From Notamacropus eugenii (taxonomy: Eukaryota; Chordata; Mammalia; Diprotodontia; Macropodidae): a DNA stretch of 64,000 bases. The stretch is taken from NCBI RefSeq assembly GCF_028372415.1, contig NC_092872.1:389568853-389632852 (forward strand), read 5' to 3'. The notes under the pieces are model-generated. The model was not told the DNA's origin. It worked only from the letters and a program-made list of their open reading frames with translations, and did not search any database. Position 1 is the first letter of the stretch, and every line of letters begins with the position of its first letter. Of this stretch, positions 55,501 to 63,219 are shown piece by piece. Made by a program: the position numbers and the translations under genes.

Positions 55501-58500
55501 ACAACATAAAAAGATATACCCCTGGAGGAAGGACCTAGGGCAGCTTTCATCAGCCTCCAATTACAGCCCCAGAAACAAGTGACATCCCTCCCATAGTTCA
55601 CCATCATCCCTTCAAGAAAAGCTACCATAATCTGATTGAGAACAACCCATTAGTTCATTCCTCTCCACTAGAAAGGGATTAAGCTTGCTTTCAAGTCCTT
55701 TAGGTCTGAAACCAGGCCTCTTACAGCAATCAAGGTGAGGAAGGGGGAGGGAAGGGAGAGAGGGGGAAGTTTATTGGGGGAGGAAGATAGGCTGCCCCTG
55801 GAGGCTCAAGAGATCCTGATGTGGCAGTCAAACAGGCAGTAACTTTTATAGGAATTTCTGTCCCTGAAGATCTCCTATTTAAGGTGCCATTAACACTGTT
55901 ATTCTGTTTGAGAGCTCACCCTCACCCCCAGTTCTTCCCCCTTGTGCTCCTTCAAGTCAAAACAAAGTGACACATGAATCCAACTTATCCAAAGACATAA
56001 TGGAAAAGCAGAAACTTCTGAGATCAAAGAAAGTGATTTAGGGGTGGGAGTAGGGGTCATACATTTATCTTAATAGCTTCTTGCAAAAGGAGACTATCAT
56101 TGTTCCAAAAAGTTTCTCAAATGAAACCAGTTGCATTTAAGAGACAGGTTTTCTATCAATCAAATTTGAAGGAGAAAGGGGAGGATCTACTTAGCTATTA
56201 GGCTTATGTGAAGCCACAAGTAAGTGAGGAGTAAGACCCTTCAAAATTTCCAAGGACAGAATAATTTTGTGAAAGGGAGATGGAGGAGTCACTTTAGGCC
56301 CAAAGAGAGCTCCACCTCACCACTGCAGAACATCTGCCCAAGTCCACTGAAGCCTGCCACTTATCATTTTGTGCAGATGCAAGATGCTTAGAAGTCAAGA
56401 GTGCCTTTGTACTTTTTCCACATGGCAAAATAACCCCACATACTAAAGAACCAAACTGGATTCCATTTATCATGGTCTAGAAGTATTTTCAAGTATTGTA
56501 GCAATGCAGTAGATAGGTAGCATCAGCAAGACCTGGGGGTTCAAGTTCTGAATTAGTTGCATGACATTGGGCAAACTTCTTTGTCTCTAGATCTCAGGCT
56601 CTTCATTTGTAAAGTGGGGGTAAAGGGGTAGGAGATTGGATGTTGGATGATCATCCTTACGGTCTCTTCTAGTTCTCCATCTAGAATCTTCCAAGAGTGG
56701 CTCAGCTCTAGATTACTGCCTTTTGTTAGTATCTGACTTGGTCTTGTAACCGGTGGCTATTTTCTAGGAACAGTATTTCCCTACTTTCTGCAAACGCAAC
56801 GCAGAAAGTTTGTCTAGGGAAGGGGTATACCTAGGAAGGGCTGCTAGGTGTTAAAATGGATAGAATGCTGGGCTTGGAATCAGAAAGACTAATCTTCCTG
56901 AGCTCAAATCTGGCCTCAGACACTTACAGTTGTGTGAACCTGGGTAAGTCACTTAATTCTATTTGCCTCAGTTTCCTCATCTGTAAAATGAGCTGGAGAA
57001 GGAAATAACAAACCACTCCAGTTATCTTTGCCAAGAAAACCCTAAATAGGGTCCCTGAAGAGATAAGCACAATTAAGATAAATGAATAACACAGGTAGGA
57101 AAGGCTCAGGAAGAACAAGGAAGCAAGAGTCATGTGGCAGAGAGGAGGAAAAAATGGCCTGGAATTTAGGAGACCTGGGTTCTAATCACAGGATCACAGA
57201 TTTAGAATTAGAAAGGACCTTAGAGGTCATGGAGTCCAATCCTCTCATTTTATAGATGAGAAAAAAAAAAGAAGCCCAGGAGACTGTGACCAGGATCACA
57301 TACCTGCTAGGTGTCTGAGAACAGACTGACCTCAGTCTATCTGACCTAAAGTCCAACAATCTATTAACTATTCCACAATGTCTTTCAGAACTAATCCTAA
57401 TTTTGTCATTATCTAGCAGTGCCACAATATTGGGTAAGTCAGTACTACTTGTGATATTTAACTTGTACCTTGTAGGGAGAATTAAATGACATAAAATCTG
57501 TAAAGTCTATTTGCAAGCATTATAAAGGCTATATAAATTTCTGATGTTATTCATCTTTATGTATAAAATGAACATGAACTAGATCTCCACAGTCTCCTGT
57601 AGGTCTAAAAGCCTGCTAGATGCCTCTACCTTGAGACCCAAGGCTAGAATCTAGAGGGAGGCAAACCACCTAGTTTTGCAAATAGATATACCTTTAGTAA
57701 TGTTCATCAGTGTTTTCCTGAATTTCCTCAGGATTAGCTCCTGAAGACTTGCTGTGCCAAGAGGCTTCCTCCCTACCCTTTAAGGGGCACTTCTGGGGGA
57801 AAATAGATTAAAAAAGATGCCTTCTGTGGTCAGACTGGTTAAAGGATGCCTTTATAAGGGATCATGATAGCCCTTGATGGGATAGGAAATATCTGAAGCC
57901 AAAAACCAAGGTGTCTCCTTGAAGAAAATATAGGGGAAGCTGAGCTCAAAACTTCCTAGTTGATAGCCTGCCGACCCATGTGGAAGCAAGACAGTCTGGG
58001 GAGGCAGAAGGGAAAAGGGATGAATAGGATTTCAGGGCTGTCATGGAAACTTTTCTTTCCCTGGGTAATGGCAGCATATGGCAGTGCCCCCCAAAGTCGA
58101 TTTCTCCTGCCTCAGGCTGGCTCCAGTCTTCAGCTACGTATGTGTACTCTGTTTTCCTTTCAGTCTGAGGGGTCTCCCCCTACTCCTTTTCTCCCTTTCC
58201 CCTCCCCCTTTACTCAGCCACTGTAGCAACACACTCTCCCTTACTTAGCTTCACAAACAGATGCTCAGAGGGAAGGCTCATGTAGCCCTGCTGAAACTTA
58301 ACTCTGTCCCACCCCCTGATTCAGTCCCAACAAAGATGAAGAGCCGCTCAGACTGACAGCTGCAGCATGGTCCAGGTGGTGCACTCTGGCTTTTACTGGT
58401 TAAGATGCAGCCAAGGAAGCCAGGTTTATTTCTTCCTATGAATGGGGATGGGGGGAGGGTGAGAGGGAGAGAAGGGGATGGGAAGAGTGAGGAGAGTTAG

Positions 58501-59625
58501 CTGTTTTTTGGTTCAGAAACACATAACACAGCTCTATTTCCCTAAGTAAAGCTCCTCTGTAATAGGTGTGCTCTCTACAGCAAACCTGAGACTGTGGTCT
58601 AGAAATTCCCCATTTTCTCTTAGGCAAAAAGTCTAGGTTTTCCCTCTACTTCAAAGAGAGAGGACTGAAGACATAAGAAATGGTATCATGAAACAGATGT
58701 ACAAGACCCATCTCTTTTGAGAAAGAGCCCAATGATCATCCTAGTGGTAGGGCTTCATGCCCTGACCTATATTTTTTTGTTCAGTCATTTCAGTTGTGTC
58801 TCACTCTTTGTGACCCTATTTGGGGTTTTCTTGGCAAAGATACTGGAGTGGTTTGCCATTTCCTTCTCTAATTCATTTGAAAGGTGAGGAACTGAGGCAA
58901 ACAGGATGCAGTGAGTTGCCCAAGGTCATACAGCCAGTAAGTATCTGAGGATAGATTTGAGCTCTGGTCTTCCTAACTCCAGGTCTAGTGCCACCTAGCT
59001 GCCCAGATGTTCAAAGGTGCCCCGTATTTCTAGTAACATTTTTGGAAAAGTATAAAGTCCACCAGGGACTACACTGTAATGCTTGTCACAGGTCAGGAAA
59101 AGATGTTTAAGAAGAGATCAAAGGTTCCTTCCCACTTCAAGCACTCTAGCTAGTGAGTTCTCATTATCCCCCTTCTCTTGGGCCCAAGTGACTATGGTAT
59201 ACAATCCTCTCCAATCAATTACTTAATAAAGTCATTCAAGGCCTGAATCTCAGTGATTAAGCATGGGAGAGAGGGAGGGAGGAATGAATGGAGGGAGGGA
59301 AAGAAGGGTGGAGTGAAGTGAGGAGAGGAAGTGTAGAGATCCATCCTCCCTTCCCCCTTCCTCCAAGCCCCAGGGAACAAGACAATGAGAAAGAGAAGAG
59401 AGGTTTCCACTTACTTGCTAGCAAAAGACAGGCTATGGCCACGATATGCAGCTGCTTTGCAGTCACACTGTATCGATCCATGAAGAGGTCCAGCAGGTAG
59501 ACAGCCAGGTGTCTGGCTGTGGGGCAGATCTTGCAGTGGTTGCTGAGGACAGAAACTAAGTCGACAAAATACCTTCGGCTCTCAAGGAGGGGGGACTGGG
59601 CTTTGTAGACCGGCAGCTTCAGCTC
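39243..59625 (-). CDS. CCNJL: CCNJL, cyclin J-like protein, 5'-incomplete (last four coding exons)
   Basis: Minus-strand exons in transcript order: 59625-59415, 43096-42797, 40776-40617, 39675-39243. They splice in frame into 367 residues ending in the CCNJL C-terminus [17 protein letters not shown]. The product is a cyclin-box protein of the cyclin J group, whose CDK partner is not established. The cyclin N-terminal fold is in the first two exons ([44 protein letters not shown]). The C-terminal cyclin fold follows (AHYMDYYL to [19 protein letters not shown]), then a Pro/Gln/Ser-rich tail. I remember human CCNJL starting with about 21 residues before ELKLP. That exon is not found up to 64,000, so it should lie beyond the window. 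The predicted full length is then near 388 aa. It matches CCNJL rather than CCNJ in the tail. Frame is intact throughout. Confidence 0.95.
39760..39995 (-). mobile_element. MIR-type SINE
   Basis: ataataatagcaagttacag, cattttatagatgaggaaaa and caggtcttctgactgccaag. An A/G run near 39890 interrupts the core. Confidence 0.65.
40397..40439. repeat. CA microsatellite
   Basis: About 21 CA units with one cg interruption. In CCNJL sense it is a TG array 180 nt downstream of the 40617 donor. Confidence 0.95.
40617..40776 (-). CDS. CCNJL: CCNJL exon encoding the C-terminal cyclin fold
   Basis: 160 bp. It completes Asp and reads [20 protein letters not shown], then [20 protein letters not shown] and [12 protein letters not shown]. 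The acceptor is CTTTCAG and the donor GTAAGT. It is short and contains no long open frame of its own, but the junctions on both sides restore a human-like CCNJL sequence. Confidence 0.94.
41138..41238. mobile_element. hAT-like MITE
   Basis: About 101 bp from ggggtggggcagccctgaat to ccacaggttccccaccc, with a gagggccacatgtgacctca box. The left end is more decayed than in the 3232 copy. Confidence 0.5.
41670..42425 (+). mobile_element. Marsupial L1 3' region, 5'-truncated
   Basis: agagatcccactgctaagca, gctctaagaaatgatgaaca, gaactgatgcaaagtgaagc and ctacctccagagagagaact are in L1 order. An unrelated-looking segment at about 42000-42180 interrupts the match. No L1 reading frame is kept. Confidence 0.65.
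42495..42600 (-). mobile_element. MIR fragment
   Basis: ctttctcattttacagatga and agctgggatcacagtcagag. It ends about 200 bp below the CCNJL 42797-43096 exon. Confidence 0.6.
42797..43096 (-). CDS. CCNJL: CCNJL exon encoding the cyclin-box core
   Basis: 300 bp, phase 1 at both ends. It completes Ser and runs [40 protein letters not shown], then [12 protein letters not shown] and [12 protein letters not shown]. The acceptor is CCCCCAG and the donor GTAAGG. KFEE follows CLLLAS directly, as in cyclin J. Confidence 0.95.
43460..43535. repeat. TG microsatellite
   Basis: 24 pure TG units (43460-43507), then acacacacatatacatatat. It lies about 365 nt upstream of the CCNJL 43096 acceptor, where the transcript carries CA. 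Confidence 0.95.
43660..43935 (-). mobile_element. Two reversed MIR copies in series
   Basis: 43660-43795: atgacttgccccaggtgaca, then tttgaattctggtctttcta. 43800-43935: attgtcatcttggctttact, then tacgaacccaggactctgac. Confidence 0.6.
43985..44105 (+). mobile_element. Marsupial L1 3' terminus
   Basis: attgcttgtcttagtgggtg, gagagaatttggaacttaaa, then an A run. This is a strongly 5'-truncated copy. Confidence 0.7.
44272..44505 (+). mobile_element. Full-length MAR1-type SINE (first of a tandem pair)
   Basis: agggcagcaaggtggtgcag to aggcacaaatgaacaa. The next SINE head starts at the following base. Confidence 0.85.
44506..44740 (+). mobile_element. MAR-headed SINE with MIR-like 3' half
   Basis: ggcagctaggtgatacagtg, gtgtgaccctggacaagtca, gggttgttgtgaggatcaaa and aattaaatgcttgttatctt. 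Confidence 0.8.
44795..45018 (-). mobile_element. MIR/MAR-type SINE
   Basis: ttgtatatcactttaaaagg, ctccattttacagataagga, tgaactcaggtcatcctgac and catctagctaccc. Confidence 0.8.
45025..45625 (+). mobile_element. L2-clade LINE 3' region
   Basis: Degraded reverse-transcriptase C-terminal words ([14 protein letters not shown]), then ctcccaattacctccaggat and cttctatgtacctggttatt. A plus-strand open frame here (45018-45254) is LINE remnant, not a host exon. Confidence 0.65.
45880..46115. promoter_or_regulatory. Candidate enhancer block in CCNJL intron
   Basis: Non-repeat sequence with GTGAGTCAC (AP-1 core), two TTATCT (GATA reverse), TCAATATTA, GTTAATG and CAATTAG within about 220 bp. It lies between an L2 copy and an L2 tail but has no repeat words itself. 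Function is inferred. Confidence 0.3.
46120..46225 (+). mobile_element. Possible L2-type tail
   Basis: gagaacagggactgctttgt, then tgtctttgcatcaccagctg. Confidence 0.45.
46310..46480 (+). mobile_element. MAR1-type SINE, 3'-truncated
   Basis: gtaacgcagtggataaagta, ggctgtgtgaccctgcgcaa and ctggagagggaaatgacaaa. It is followed at once by a TG array. Confidence 0.8.
46481..46531. repeat. TG array with 14-bp higher-order period
   Basis: Units of ctgtgtgtgtgtgt repeated about three times. Confidence 0.85.
46567..46750 (+). mobile_element. MAR1-type SINE with internal deletion
   Basis: ggcagttaggtggtacggtg, ggcaagtcacttaaccctgt, gaaaaccccaaaaggggtca and acttaacaacaac. The middle caaaccactcc part is absent. 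Confidence 0.8.
46755..46955 (-). mobile_element. MIR-type SINE
   Basis: cattatgtgctaagtgcctt, cattttacagatgaggaaat and gtgacttacccagggtcata. Confidence 0.75.
46955..47195 (-). mobile_element. L2-type LINE fragment
   Basis: aaaaaggagtttacatattc, gcacattcctggcaggagga and agcctttgcaaaggtcctaa. Confidence 0.6.
47200..48110. other. Unannotated intronic stretch
   Basis: No recognised repeat except short homopolymers (G run near 47205, A run near 47690). No exon is recognised; the 86-codon minus frame at 47748-48008 has no CCNJL similarity. Confidence 0.45.
48117..48342 (-). mobile_element. Full-length MAR1-type SINE
   Basis: tgttgttcagtcaggtctga, ggggttttcttggcaaagat, cttgtccagggtcacacagc and gagccatccagctgtcccc. 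Confidence 0.85.
48760..48920 (-). mobile_element. MIR fragment
   Basis: cacaatactttcctcagaaa, tattttacagatgagaaaac and gccccttgactcatgtcaag. Confidence 0.6.
48925..49535. other. Unannotated intronic stretch
   Basis: No recognised repeat or exon. Open frames are short and overlap on both strands. Confidence 0.4.
49540..49830. promoter_or_regulatory. Candidate enhancer block in CCNJL intron
   Basis: Non-repeat sequence with CTTTGAACATCAAACAATG (TCF- and SOX-like words), CAATTAG, TGACTCAGC (AP-1/MARE) and TTATCT. The motif set resembles the block at 45880. Function is inferred. Confidence 0.25.
50540..51190 (+). mobile_element. L2-type LINE tail split by a SINE
   Basis: Left part: tttctttcaagactctgctc, ctttccaggtccctcc and ttgtatatagtcgtttgcat. 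Right part: gagagctctgtgagggtggg, cagtgcctggcacatattga and taataaatgcttgg. They are contiguous in L2 order. Confidence 0.75.
50824..51078 (+). mobile_element. MIR/MON-type SINE inside L2
   Basis: ggtgctgcagtgagtggact, ttgagcaagtcacttaacct, atgaggataataatagcacc and agtgcttggcacatagcagg. Flanked by 15-bp direct repeats, 13 of 15 matching (50809-50823 and 51079-51093). Confidence 0.75.
51230..51390 (+). mobile_element. MIR SINE
   Basis: tagctatgggaacttgggca, agtctcagtttcctcatttg and ggtcccctccaataggatcc. Confidence 0.7.
51395..51490 (-). mobile_element. MIR fragment
   Basis: ctctcattttacagatgagg and aagatcacacccaggtagta. Confidence 0.6.
51493..51612. repeat. Polypurine GA-rich tract
   Basis: About 115 bp of almost pure A/G (gggaga, gaggag, agagag units). 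The open frames across it on both strands are artefacts. Confidence 0.85.
51620..52010. other. Unannotated intronic stretch
   Basis: No recognised repeat apart from an A run near 51947. No exon is recognised. Confidence 0.4.
52010..52110 (+). mobile_element. MIR fragment
   Basis: gtccctggttcagtaaccaa, then agcctcggtttcctcatctg. Confidence 0.55.
52746..52957 (+). repeat. 212-bp direct duplication, copy A
   Basis: From agtttagataaaacaggcga to cattgggatactgtatgt. It matches copy B (53856-54067) at 210 of 212 positions with no gaps. Copy A holds CG at both differing sites, so it looks ancestral. Confidence 0.97.
52958..53855. other. Sequence between the two duplicate copies
   Basis: Mostly non-repeat. 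A MIR-like end (gattggactaggtggcctaa) lies at 53665-53725. No exon is recognised; the 143-codon frame at 53508-53939 runs into copy B and shows no known domain. Confidence 0.45.
53856..54067 (+). repeat. 212-bp direct duplication, copy B
   Basis: Lies 1,110 bp downstream of copy A in the same orientation. The two differences are CG in A and CA in B (caggcaatgcc and ccaatcagtatg). Flanking sequence does not match. Confidence 0.97.
54075..54215 (+). mobile_element. MIR SINE
   Basis: gttaggcttggaatcagcaa and gggtgatcttggactagtca. Confidence 0.55.
54640..54740 (+). mobile_element. L2-type tail
   Basis: caagcacagtgcctagcata, then caggtatttaatcaatgcta. Confidence 0.65.
54755..54960 (+). mobile_element. 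Probable L1 3' fragment
   Basis: ctttatttataatagaaagc, cccatgtacctaatgaagca and agaaatgtggaaaaacttat weakly follow the L1 order seen at 41670. Confidence 0.4.
55083..55330 (+). mobile_element. Full-length MAR1-type SINE
   Basis: agggcagcaagcaaacctag, agctgaccctgggccagtca, tggagaaggaaatggcaaat and tgccaagaaaaccccaaatt. Confidence 0.85.
55335..56495. other. Unannotated intronic stretch
   Basis: No recognised repeat; a short GA-rich run lies at 55735-55790. No exon is recognised. Confidence 0.4.
56500..56690 (+). mobile_element. MIR SINE
   Basis: gttgcatgacattgggcaaa, aggctcttcatttgtaaagt and ggtctcttctagttctccat. Confidence 0.65.
56836..57090 (+). mobile_element. Full-length MAR1-type SINE
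   Basis: gaagggctgctaggtgttaa, cctcagtttcctcatctgta, accactccagttatctttgc and aaaccctaaatagggtccct. Confidence 0.85.
57130..57555 (+). mobile_element. MIR SINE split by an opposite SINE
   Basis: The left part ends ttaggagacctgggttctaatc. The right part resumes ctaatcctaattttgtcatt and ends tataaaggctatataaattt. CTAATC is repeated at 57182-57187 and 57391-57396. Confidence 0.7.
57188..57390 (-). mobile_element. MIR-type SINE nested in a MIR
   Basis: agaaaggaccttagaggtca, cctctcattttatagatgag and gtgaccaggatcacatacct. Confidence 0.65.
57560..58765. other. Unannotated intronic stretch
   Basis: No recognised repeat. Short GA-rich runs are near 58445-58495. No exon is recognised on either strand. 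Confidence 0.4.
58770..59003 (-). mobile_element. Full-length MAR1-type SINE
   Basis: gttcagtcatttcagttgtg, ggggttttcttggcaaagat, actgaggcaaacaggatgca and tgccacctagctgccc. It ends about 410 bp from the CCNJL 59415 donor. Confidence 0.85.
59415..59625 (-). CDS. CCNJL: CCNJL exon encoding the start of the cyclin N-terminal box
   Basis: 211 bp, beginning [20 protein letters not shown] directly after an acceptor in phase 0 (CTCCAG). It ends CLLLA plus one base, before donor GTAAGT (59414 downward). It covers helices 1 to 3 of the cyclin box, including [18 protein letters not shown]. The segment reads YSVTAKQL, one residue shorter than the human YNVTTSKQL I remember; cyclin J also has the shorter form. 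Confidence 0.95.
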
Positions 59626-59854
59626 CTGGAGAAACGATGAGAGGGAAGAAGATGAGAATCTTAGGGTGTTCAAGGAAAGCACCCAAAGTTTAGTTTGTTA
59701 CCTGAGTTCAAATCACTGGGAGCATCTAGCAAACTAATATTTTGTGAATGAATGATGAACACCTAGGACCAACAAAGACTTAATGCTTATTAGAGTAAAT
59801 TTCTTATCTGTGGTAGTAGGAGGAGGCATGGAAGTAGTTAAATGATTAAGGTTA

Positions 59855-60005
59855 CAGTTTTGGAACTAGAAGTGATGTTAACAGATGAGGGAACTGAGAT
59901 CCAGAGAGGTTAAGTAAACTTAGGTCCAAGATCACACTAGTGGATAAGCAGAACTGGAATTCAAACCCATGTCTTTGGCCTCCAAAGCCTCTTTTCAATG
60001 CATTA
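59855..60005 (-). mobile_element. MIR fragment
   Basis: gatgagggaactgagatcca and ttcaaacccatgtctttggc. Confidence 0.6.
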
Positions 60006-60039
60006 CAAATGGCAAGAGTATTTGAGTTTAGGCCTGAAT

Positions 60040-60630
60040 TTTGTAGTGAAAGGATCTCTTTGCTACTGACTTGCTATGTAACCCTGGGCATACTGCCTTG
60101 CCTTCTTCATCAGTAAACCATTCTACTCAACCACACCTTTCCCCTCCATCTCATAGGATCATAGCACTATGCAAAAGATAGCCTTTGCCCTCAAGGAGCT
60201 CACAATGTAATCCAATACTTACATACACCACCAGCATGCATTTAGAGTAAAATAATCCAATTTTTGAGAGGAAGGCAAAAATCTGTCCTAGGAGAGGGAA
60301 AAGAGGATGAGGATGGGAAAGGATTAGGGGAAGTAGTTTGTATCATACAGGCCACCATGCCAGGCTATAAATCAATTATTTTTCAAACCAAGTACATAGT
60401 GATTTTGAATGGTGGGTATCACTGGCCTAGATGTCAGGAAAGCCAGGTTCCAGTTCTAGCTGCTACTATGTGATCTTAGGCAAATCAATTTCCTTTTGTG
60501 GATAGTTAAGAGTAACAGCTTGGTGTAGGAGAGTGCTGGATCTGAAATTGGGAGGAGCTAGGATGGAACTCTCATTCCACTACCTACAGGTTGTATGATG
60601 TTGGGCCAGTCACTGAACTTTCCTGGGTCT
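60040..60630 (+). mobile_element. Three forward MIR pieces and one L2 tail piece
   Basis: 60040-60105 (gcatactgcc after tgtaaccctggg), 60410-60500 (tgatcttaggcaaatcaatt) and 60505-60630 (gatgttgggccagtcactga) are MIR. 60160-60225 (gccctcaaggagctcacaat) is a reversed L2 tail. Confidence 0.5.
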
Positions 60631-60632
60631 CT

Positions 60633-60729
60633 GGGGTAGCTAGGTGGCACAGGGGATTGGGTCAGGAAGGACTGAGTCTTAACTGACTTCAGGCTGGGCA
60701 CTCTCTCCACTGTGCCACCCAGCTGCCCC
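60633..60729. repeat. Head-to-head pair of SINE heads forming a hairpin
   Basis: ggggtagctaggtggcacag at 60633-60652 faces its near reverse complement at 60710-60729, with 18 of 20 matching. Both arms are MAR1 tRNA-derived heads in opposite orientation with about 57 nt between. Confidence 0.8.
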
Positions 60730-60774
60730 ACACATACTCGTGTGTGCGTAAAGTATAAAATGTATGTACATGTC

Positions 60775-60895
60775 ATCCCCACCCCCTATTGTCCTTCCCA
60801 ATGGAAGGCAGGGATGTTTTTTTCATTTTCTTTGTAGCTCCAGTACTTGCCTAACATGTAGTTATCACTTAATAAATGCTTACTGACTGATTTAC
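60775..60895 (+). mobile_element. L2-type LINE tail
   Basis: aatggaaggcagggatgttt, cagtacttgcctaacatgta and cacttaataaatgcttactg. Confidence 0.65.
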
Positions 60896-61229
60896 TGACT
60901 CTGTAAGGGCTGAGAGTATGTCCTACCTACTCATTCTTTATCTCTTCCATACCTAACTTAACAAGTAAGCTTATTTTTGTTGTTGGTAAGAAGGGATCTT
61001 TGTACATAGATATAGCAGCATGGTGGCTAACTCTCTCTAACCTGTAACTCATGATAATTAAGCATTATTATGAAGGTTTAAAGATAACTGAAACTATACA
61101 AAGTCTCCCTTTAGCAACAGACTGAAATATTTTTATGTATCAAGAAACATAATTGACATTTGTACTCTGCTAGATTAAAAACTTCATGAAATCAGAAGAC
61201 TAAATGTATGTAGCAAGTGAATTCAACAG

Positions 61230-61390
61230 ACTTTTAAATTTATTAAACATTAGGCATTCGGCTACATGTTTGATTTACAGAGACAAAAATCAAAACAGTC
61301 CTTGCCTCCTCTATTGTACCTACCTAGCACAGTATGTTGCACATGTTAGGTACTCAGTGTTTGTAGAAATTGAAGAATCTACTTAAATCT
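61230..61390. mobile_element. Possible L2-type fragments
   Basis: acctagcacagtatgttgca and ggtactcagtgtttgtagaa form a forward L2 tail. The left part looks reversed, so two pieces may meet here. Confidence 0.4.
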
Positions 61391-61539
61391 TGAATAAAAC
61401 CTGTCCTCTCAACTCCCAATCTACAGATACCATTACAAAATGGTGTAACTCTGAAACTCTGTCTCCAATGGGAAAGAGATGCTCCAATCCAAGGGACATT
61501 TACTTTTCCTTACCAGAGCTTACCCAGAGTCAGAATGTT

Positions 61540-61705
61540 AACACTTGGGAGGAATACTGGAGATCCTTACACCCCTCCTTCCCATTTTACAGATGAAGAA
61601 ACAATTCTGGGAGGCTCCATGACCTCCCCAACATCATACAGCTAATAAGCTGGGGCTGGAGTGCAGGTCTTCTGATCCAATACTCATTTAGTATTCTTTT
61701 CACAA
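61540..61705 (-). mobile_element. MIR SINE
   Basis: ttcccattttacagatgaag, ctccccaacatcatacagct and gtgcaggtcttctgatccaa. Confidence 0.7.
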
Positions 61706-61709
61706 ATAC

Positions 61710-62660
61710 CGTGTTGTCTTTTTTTTTTTGTAAAGGGCTATATATTTATTCACCCAAAAGGGAAAACAAGTAGGGTCTTCAGTAAAAGAAAAAAAAAAGA
61801 AGATACTATTTTGGTTACAGTAGGTCAACTCTTTGGCCTCTTGATTTCAACCTCACATCCTCTTAAGGTTGAAGGAGGCTCTTAACTTTCTGTGTGTAAC
61901 CCCCCCCCCCCCCTTGGTAGTATGGTGAAGCAAGCCTAGGGACACCTTAGAATGAGGATTTCAAAGGTATAAAATAAAACACATAGGATTACAAAGGAAA
62001 CCAATTCTATGCAAATACTGTTTTATCAAAATATTTTAAAACCAAGTTTCTGGGCTTCTTTCAGGTTTAAGAACTGTTCTAAGGCCATATGGTAAGGCTG
62101 GGTTTCCAGGCCCTAGTCAGGACATGAAGATGTCACAGAGGCCTTTGCTCTCAGGTACTTCTGGATTTCTAAACTAAGTTTCTTTGAAGACTCTCTCAAT
62201 TCAAACAAATATCCTTTTTCACAAGGCTGCCTGGATCTGAGAGACAATAGGGCAGTTCCTCATCCAAATCAGTCCTCAAAGCAATTACTAGGATTAGAAG
62301 GGCATTTAGCTACCAGCAAATGTAGTAACCAGAGGGGAGCAAAGTGACCAAGCAGAGCTTCCTCCCAAAAGGCTTACACAAAAGTTCTCAGGATCAAAGG
62401 CGAAAGGGAGGCTAGGACAGGGAGTGGGGTGCTCACAGAAGCTTAAAGATTTCCTATTCCCTGTGCTGGTCAAAATGTGTTCACTGCATCTGATTATCTT
62501 TTGGATACATACACTTCTGAGATGACTTCTGCCACGAGCTGGGTCTCAATGGTCCCTTCTACTGCTAAGATTTCTTCAGCAACTTAGTCACAGATACCTT
62601 TGGAAAGAGATAAAATCCCACCTCCTGCAGGAAAACTTCTGCACCTGGCTCTCCATACGA
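61710..62660. other. Unannotated stretch
   Basis: No SINE or LINE words. A 13-14 nt C run lies near 61901. No CCNJL exon is recognised. Confidence 0.4.
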
Positions 62661-62669
62661 ACTGTTTTA

Positions 62670-62810
62670 CATATGAATGAATGAATGAAAAAGCATTTAT
62701 CAAGAGCTTACTAAGGACAAAGCATTGTGCTAGGCTCTGGGGACACAAATAATAAAATTGAGACAGTCTCTGTTCAAAATGCTCACATTCTAACAAAAAA
62801 CAAAACAAAT
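62670..62810 (-). mobile_element. L2-type LINE tail
   Basis: tgaatgaatgaatgaaaaag, cattgtgctaggctctgggg and caaaatgctcacattctaac. Confidence 0.7.
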
Positions 62811-63014
62811 TTAGAAGGCTACAAGGCTGAGGAAGGAAAGGCAAGAAGTCCTAAGCGGGCAAAGGTGGGCAAATGGCAAGGTCCCAAGGTTCTCAAGGTA
62901 ATGATTTAACTATCTCACAGATAGGTTTAATCTCCATAGAAGACATTTTGGAACCCATATATGGATAGGAAACTTGAAAAGGGATTAGTAGATAAAGAGG
63001 CTGATACAGTACAT

Positions 63015-63115
63015 GAACGATCACACACAGCATCAGGATGCCTGCTTTTGAATTTTGCCCCATACCAGCTACTGGACTTCAGTCAAGTCACTTAACCTCT
63101 GGGCCCCAGTTATCT
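63015..63115 (+). mobile_element. MIR fragment
   Basis: ctactggacttcagtcaagt, then cacttaacctctgggcccca. Confidence 0.6.
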
Positions 63116-63219
63116 TCTCTCTTTCACTGAGAAGGGATCACTTTCTCTATTTATTTTTCAGGGTAGGTAGGTGGGTTTTCTCTTACTTTTCCCCTCCTTA
63201 GGATATCTGGCAGCTTATA

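Larger units (their letters stand above)
43097..59414 (-). other. CCNJL large intron between the two N-terminal cyclin-box exons
   Basis: 16.3 kb. It carries many MAR1/MIR SINEs, L2 and L1 3' fragments, a recent 212-bp duplication, and two non-repeat blocks with clustered motifs. No extra in-frame exon was recognised. Confidence 0.85.

Noticed and set aside
59257-59682. 141-codon minus-strand frame starting MLSLNTLRF as an alternative CCNJL start
   Set aside because: The part before ELKLP lies upstream of a good acceptor (CTCCAG) and resembles no cyclin N-terminus; the part after CLLLA is intron.
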